Shown here: piece after piece, positions 4,949 through 5,958 of the stretch
Position numbering within the stretch: position 1 is the stretch's first letter
How the letters are laid out: each line of letters begins with the position of its first letter
Source of the DNA: Phycisphaerales bacterium
Lineage (GTDB): Bacteria > Pseudomonadota > Gammaproteobacteria > Competibacterales > Competibacteraceae
Reading direction: 5' to 3'
NCBI GenBank assembly: GCA_014879435.1
Contig: JACSSB010000354.1
Span: 1-5,958, forward strand
DNA: 5,958 bases
The notes under the pieces: generated by a model
What the model saw: only the letters and a program-made list of their open reading frames with translations
Told to the model about the DNA's origin: nothing
Databases searched by the model: none
Position numbers and translations under genes: made by a program

Positions 4949-5958
4949 GTGGACCACGAATTATGGAAAGCGTGCCTGAAACGTTTGGAACGCGAGTTAT
5001 CGGAACCGCAGTTGAGTACCTGGATTCGGCCGCTACACGCTCGAGAGGACAACGGTGCCCTGCGTCTGCTCGCACCCAATCGTTTTGTGCTCGATTGGGT
5101 CAAGAAACATCATCTCACCCAGATCAAAACCGTATTGCAAGAGCTGCGCCCCGAACAACCGCCGCAGGTACTGCTGGAAATCGGCAGCGGTGCACCCGCC
5201 ATCGTCACGACCCCGGCTCCAGACGAAGAAGCCCCCGTGACCGAGGTATCCGCCACCGGATCGAGCATCGATGCCAGCGAGCTGCTCAAGAGTGGAGTCC
5301 TCAACCCGGATTTTACCTTCACCACTTTTGTCGAAGGCAATTCCAACCAGATTGCCCGAGCCGCCTGTCTGCAAGTCAGCCAAAATCCCGGAAAAGCCTA
5401 TAACCCTTTGTTTATCTATGGTGGCACTGGTCTGGGCAAGACCCATCTTATCCATGCAGTCGGCAATATGTTGCGGGAACGCGATCACAGTGCGCAGGTG
5501 GTCTATCAAAACTGCGAGCACTTCGTAGCCGACATGGTCCGTTCCCTGCAACATAACGCGATCAACGAATTCAAGCGTCGCTATCGGGTATTGGATGCTC
5601 TGCTGATCGATGACGTACAGTTTCTGGCTGGAAAAGAACGTTCACAGGAAGAATTTTTCTATACATTCAATAGTTTGCTTGAAAGCCGTCAACAGGTAAT
5701 CCTCACCTGTGATCGCTATCCCAAGGAAGTGGCTGGCCTGGAAGATCGGCTCAAGTCGCGTTTTGGTTCCGGGTTGACCGTAGCGGTCGAGCCACCGGAA
5801 TTGGAAACACGGGTGGCGATTCTCAAAAGCAAGGCGGAACAGATGCAATTGGGCCTACCCGACGAAGTGGCTTTTTTCATTGCGCAGCGGATTCGCTCCA
5901 ATGTCCGCGAGCTGGAAGGCTCACTGCGGCGAGTCTATGCCAATGCTCAGTTCACCGG
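4949..5958 (+). CDS. dnaA: Chromosomal replication initiator DnaA (3' end cut by window edge)
   Basis: DnaA binds DnaA boxes at oriC, forms an ATP-dependent filament and opens the DNA for helicase loading. I start it at the GTG at 4949, with GGGAGGG at 4936-4942 six bases upstream. This start puts Trp6, Trp25 and Phe46 at the same numbers as in E. coli, which supports it. The 336 visible codons cover domain I, a short acidic domain II (about 76-115) and most of domain III, which starts at LNPDFTFTTFVEGNSNQ (118). Walker A is GGTGLGKTH (158-166) and Walker B is LLIDDVQF (218-225). The sensor I region is LTCDRYPKEV (252-261), with Cys where E. coli has Ser. Box VII is RLKSRFGSGLTVAV, and the sensor II region is RSNVRELEGSLRRV. 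Walker A sits about 14 residues earlier than in E. coli, so the domain II linker is shorter. The DNA-binding domain IV lies beyond the window. Confidence 0.98.
   Translation, partial: MDHELWKACLKRLERELSEPQLSTWIRPLHAREDNGALRLLAPNRFVLDWVKKHHLTQIKTVLQELRPEQPPQVLLEIGSGAPAIVTTPAPDEEAPVTEVSATGSSIDASELLKSGVLNPDFTFTTFVEGNSNQIARAACLQVSQNPGKAYNPLFIYGGTGLGKTHLIHAVGNMLRERDHSAQVVYQNCEHFVADMVRSLQHNAINEFKRRYRVLDALLIDDVQFLAGKERSQEEFFYTFNSLLESRQQVILTCDRYPKEVAGLEDRLKSRFGSGLTVAVEPPELETRVAILKSKAEQMQLGLPDEVAFFIAQRIRSNVRELEGSLRRVYANAQFT

Noticed and set aside
5448..5456. TTATCCATG in dnaA as a second DnaA box
   Set aside because: It has two mismatches at the conserved 3' end and lies inside conserved codons (LIHA) next to Walker A.
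5033..5554. 173-residue minus-strand frame and a 146-residue plus-strand frame within dnaA
   Set aside because: The dnaA frame is intact, with all motifs in place, so the overlapping frames are by-products of its codon use.
1..5958. tRNA, rRNA, CRISPR array, insertion sequence or integrase
   Set aside because: None was seen: no regularly spaced repeats, no transposase or integrase motifs and no cloverleaf-like stretch in the gaps.

Overview
The window is a slice of a bacterial chromosome around the start of dnaA. It carries the classic gammaproteobacterial block dnaA / rpmH-rnpA-yidD-yidC-mnmE. The fit of DnaA, YidC and MnmE to gammaproteobacterial family patterns supports Gammaproteobacteria. 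The IPTL-CTERM tail at the left edge suggests an environmental lineage that makes extracellular polysaccharide and has an exosortase. I cannot name a genus from sequence alone.

Layout, left to right. Positions 1-141 hold the 3' end of a plus-strand gene whose protein ends in an IPTL-CTERM sorting signal. Positions 142-240 are an AT-rich promoter region with a perfect TATAAT and an overlapping inverted repeat. Positions 241-722 hold two small plus-strand genes that overlap by 4 bp: a MerR/excisionase-type helix-turn-helix protein, then a coiled-coil protein with one C-terminal membrane helix that resembles the DUF1640 family. They converge on mnmE across an 83-bp gap with no clear terminator. 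Positions 806-4745 are a tightly packed minus-strand operon, transcribed rpmH, rnpA, yidD, yidC, mnmE. Positions 4746-4948 are the divergent rpmH/dnaA control region. Positions 4949-5958 hold the first 336 codons of dnaA on the plus strand, cut off by the window edge.

The operon joins ribosome and RNA maturation to membrane protein biogenesis: ribosomal protein L34, the protein subunit of RNase P, YidD, the YidC insertase, and the MnmE GTPase that modifies tRNA wobble uridines. DnaA on the other side starts chromosome replication. One perfect DnaA box lies 60 bp before the dnaA start codon and fits autoregulation. A full replication origin with clustered boxes is not visible here.

Most of the window is conserved housekeeping sequence. 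The accessory material is the left 800 bases: the sorting-signal protein and the two-gene helix-turn-helix/coiled-coil pair. The pair is the only candidate for an undescribed system, and the evidence for that is modest. The other interesting points are small cis-elements: hairpins between yidC and mnmE, a hairpin just inside rnpA, and palindromes in the rpmH/dnaA control region.
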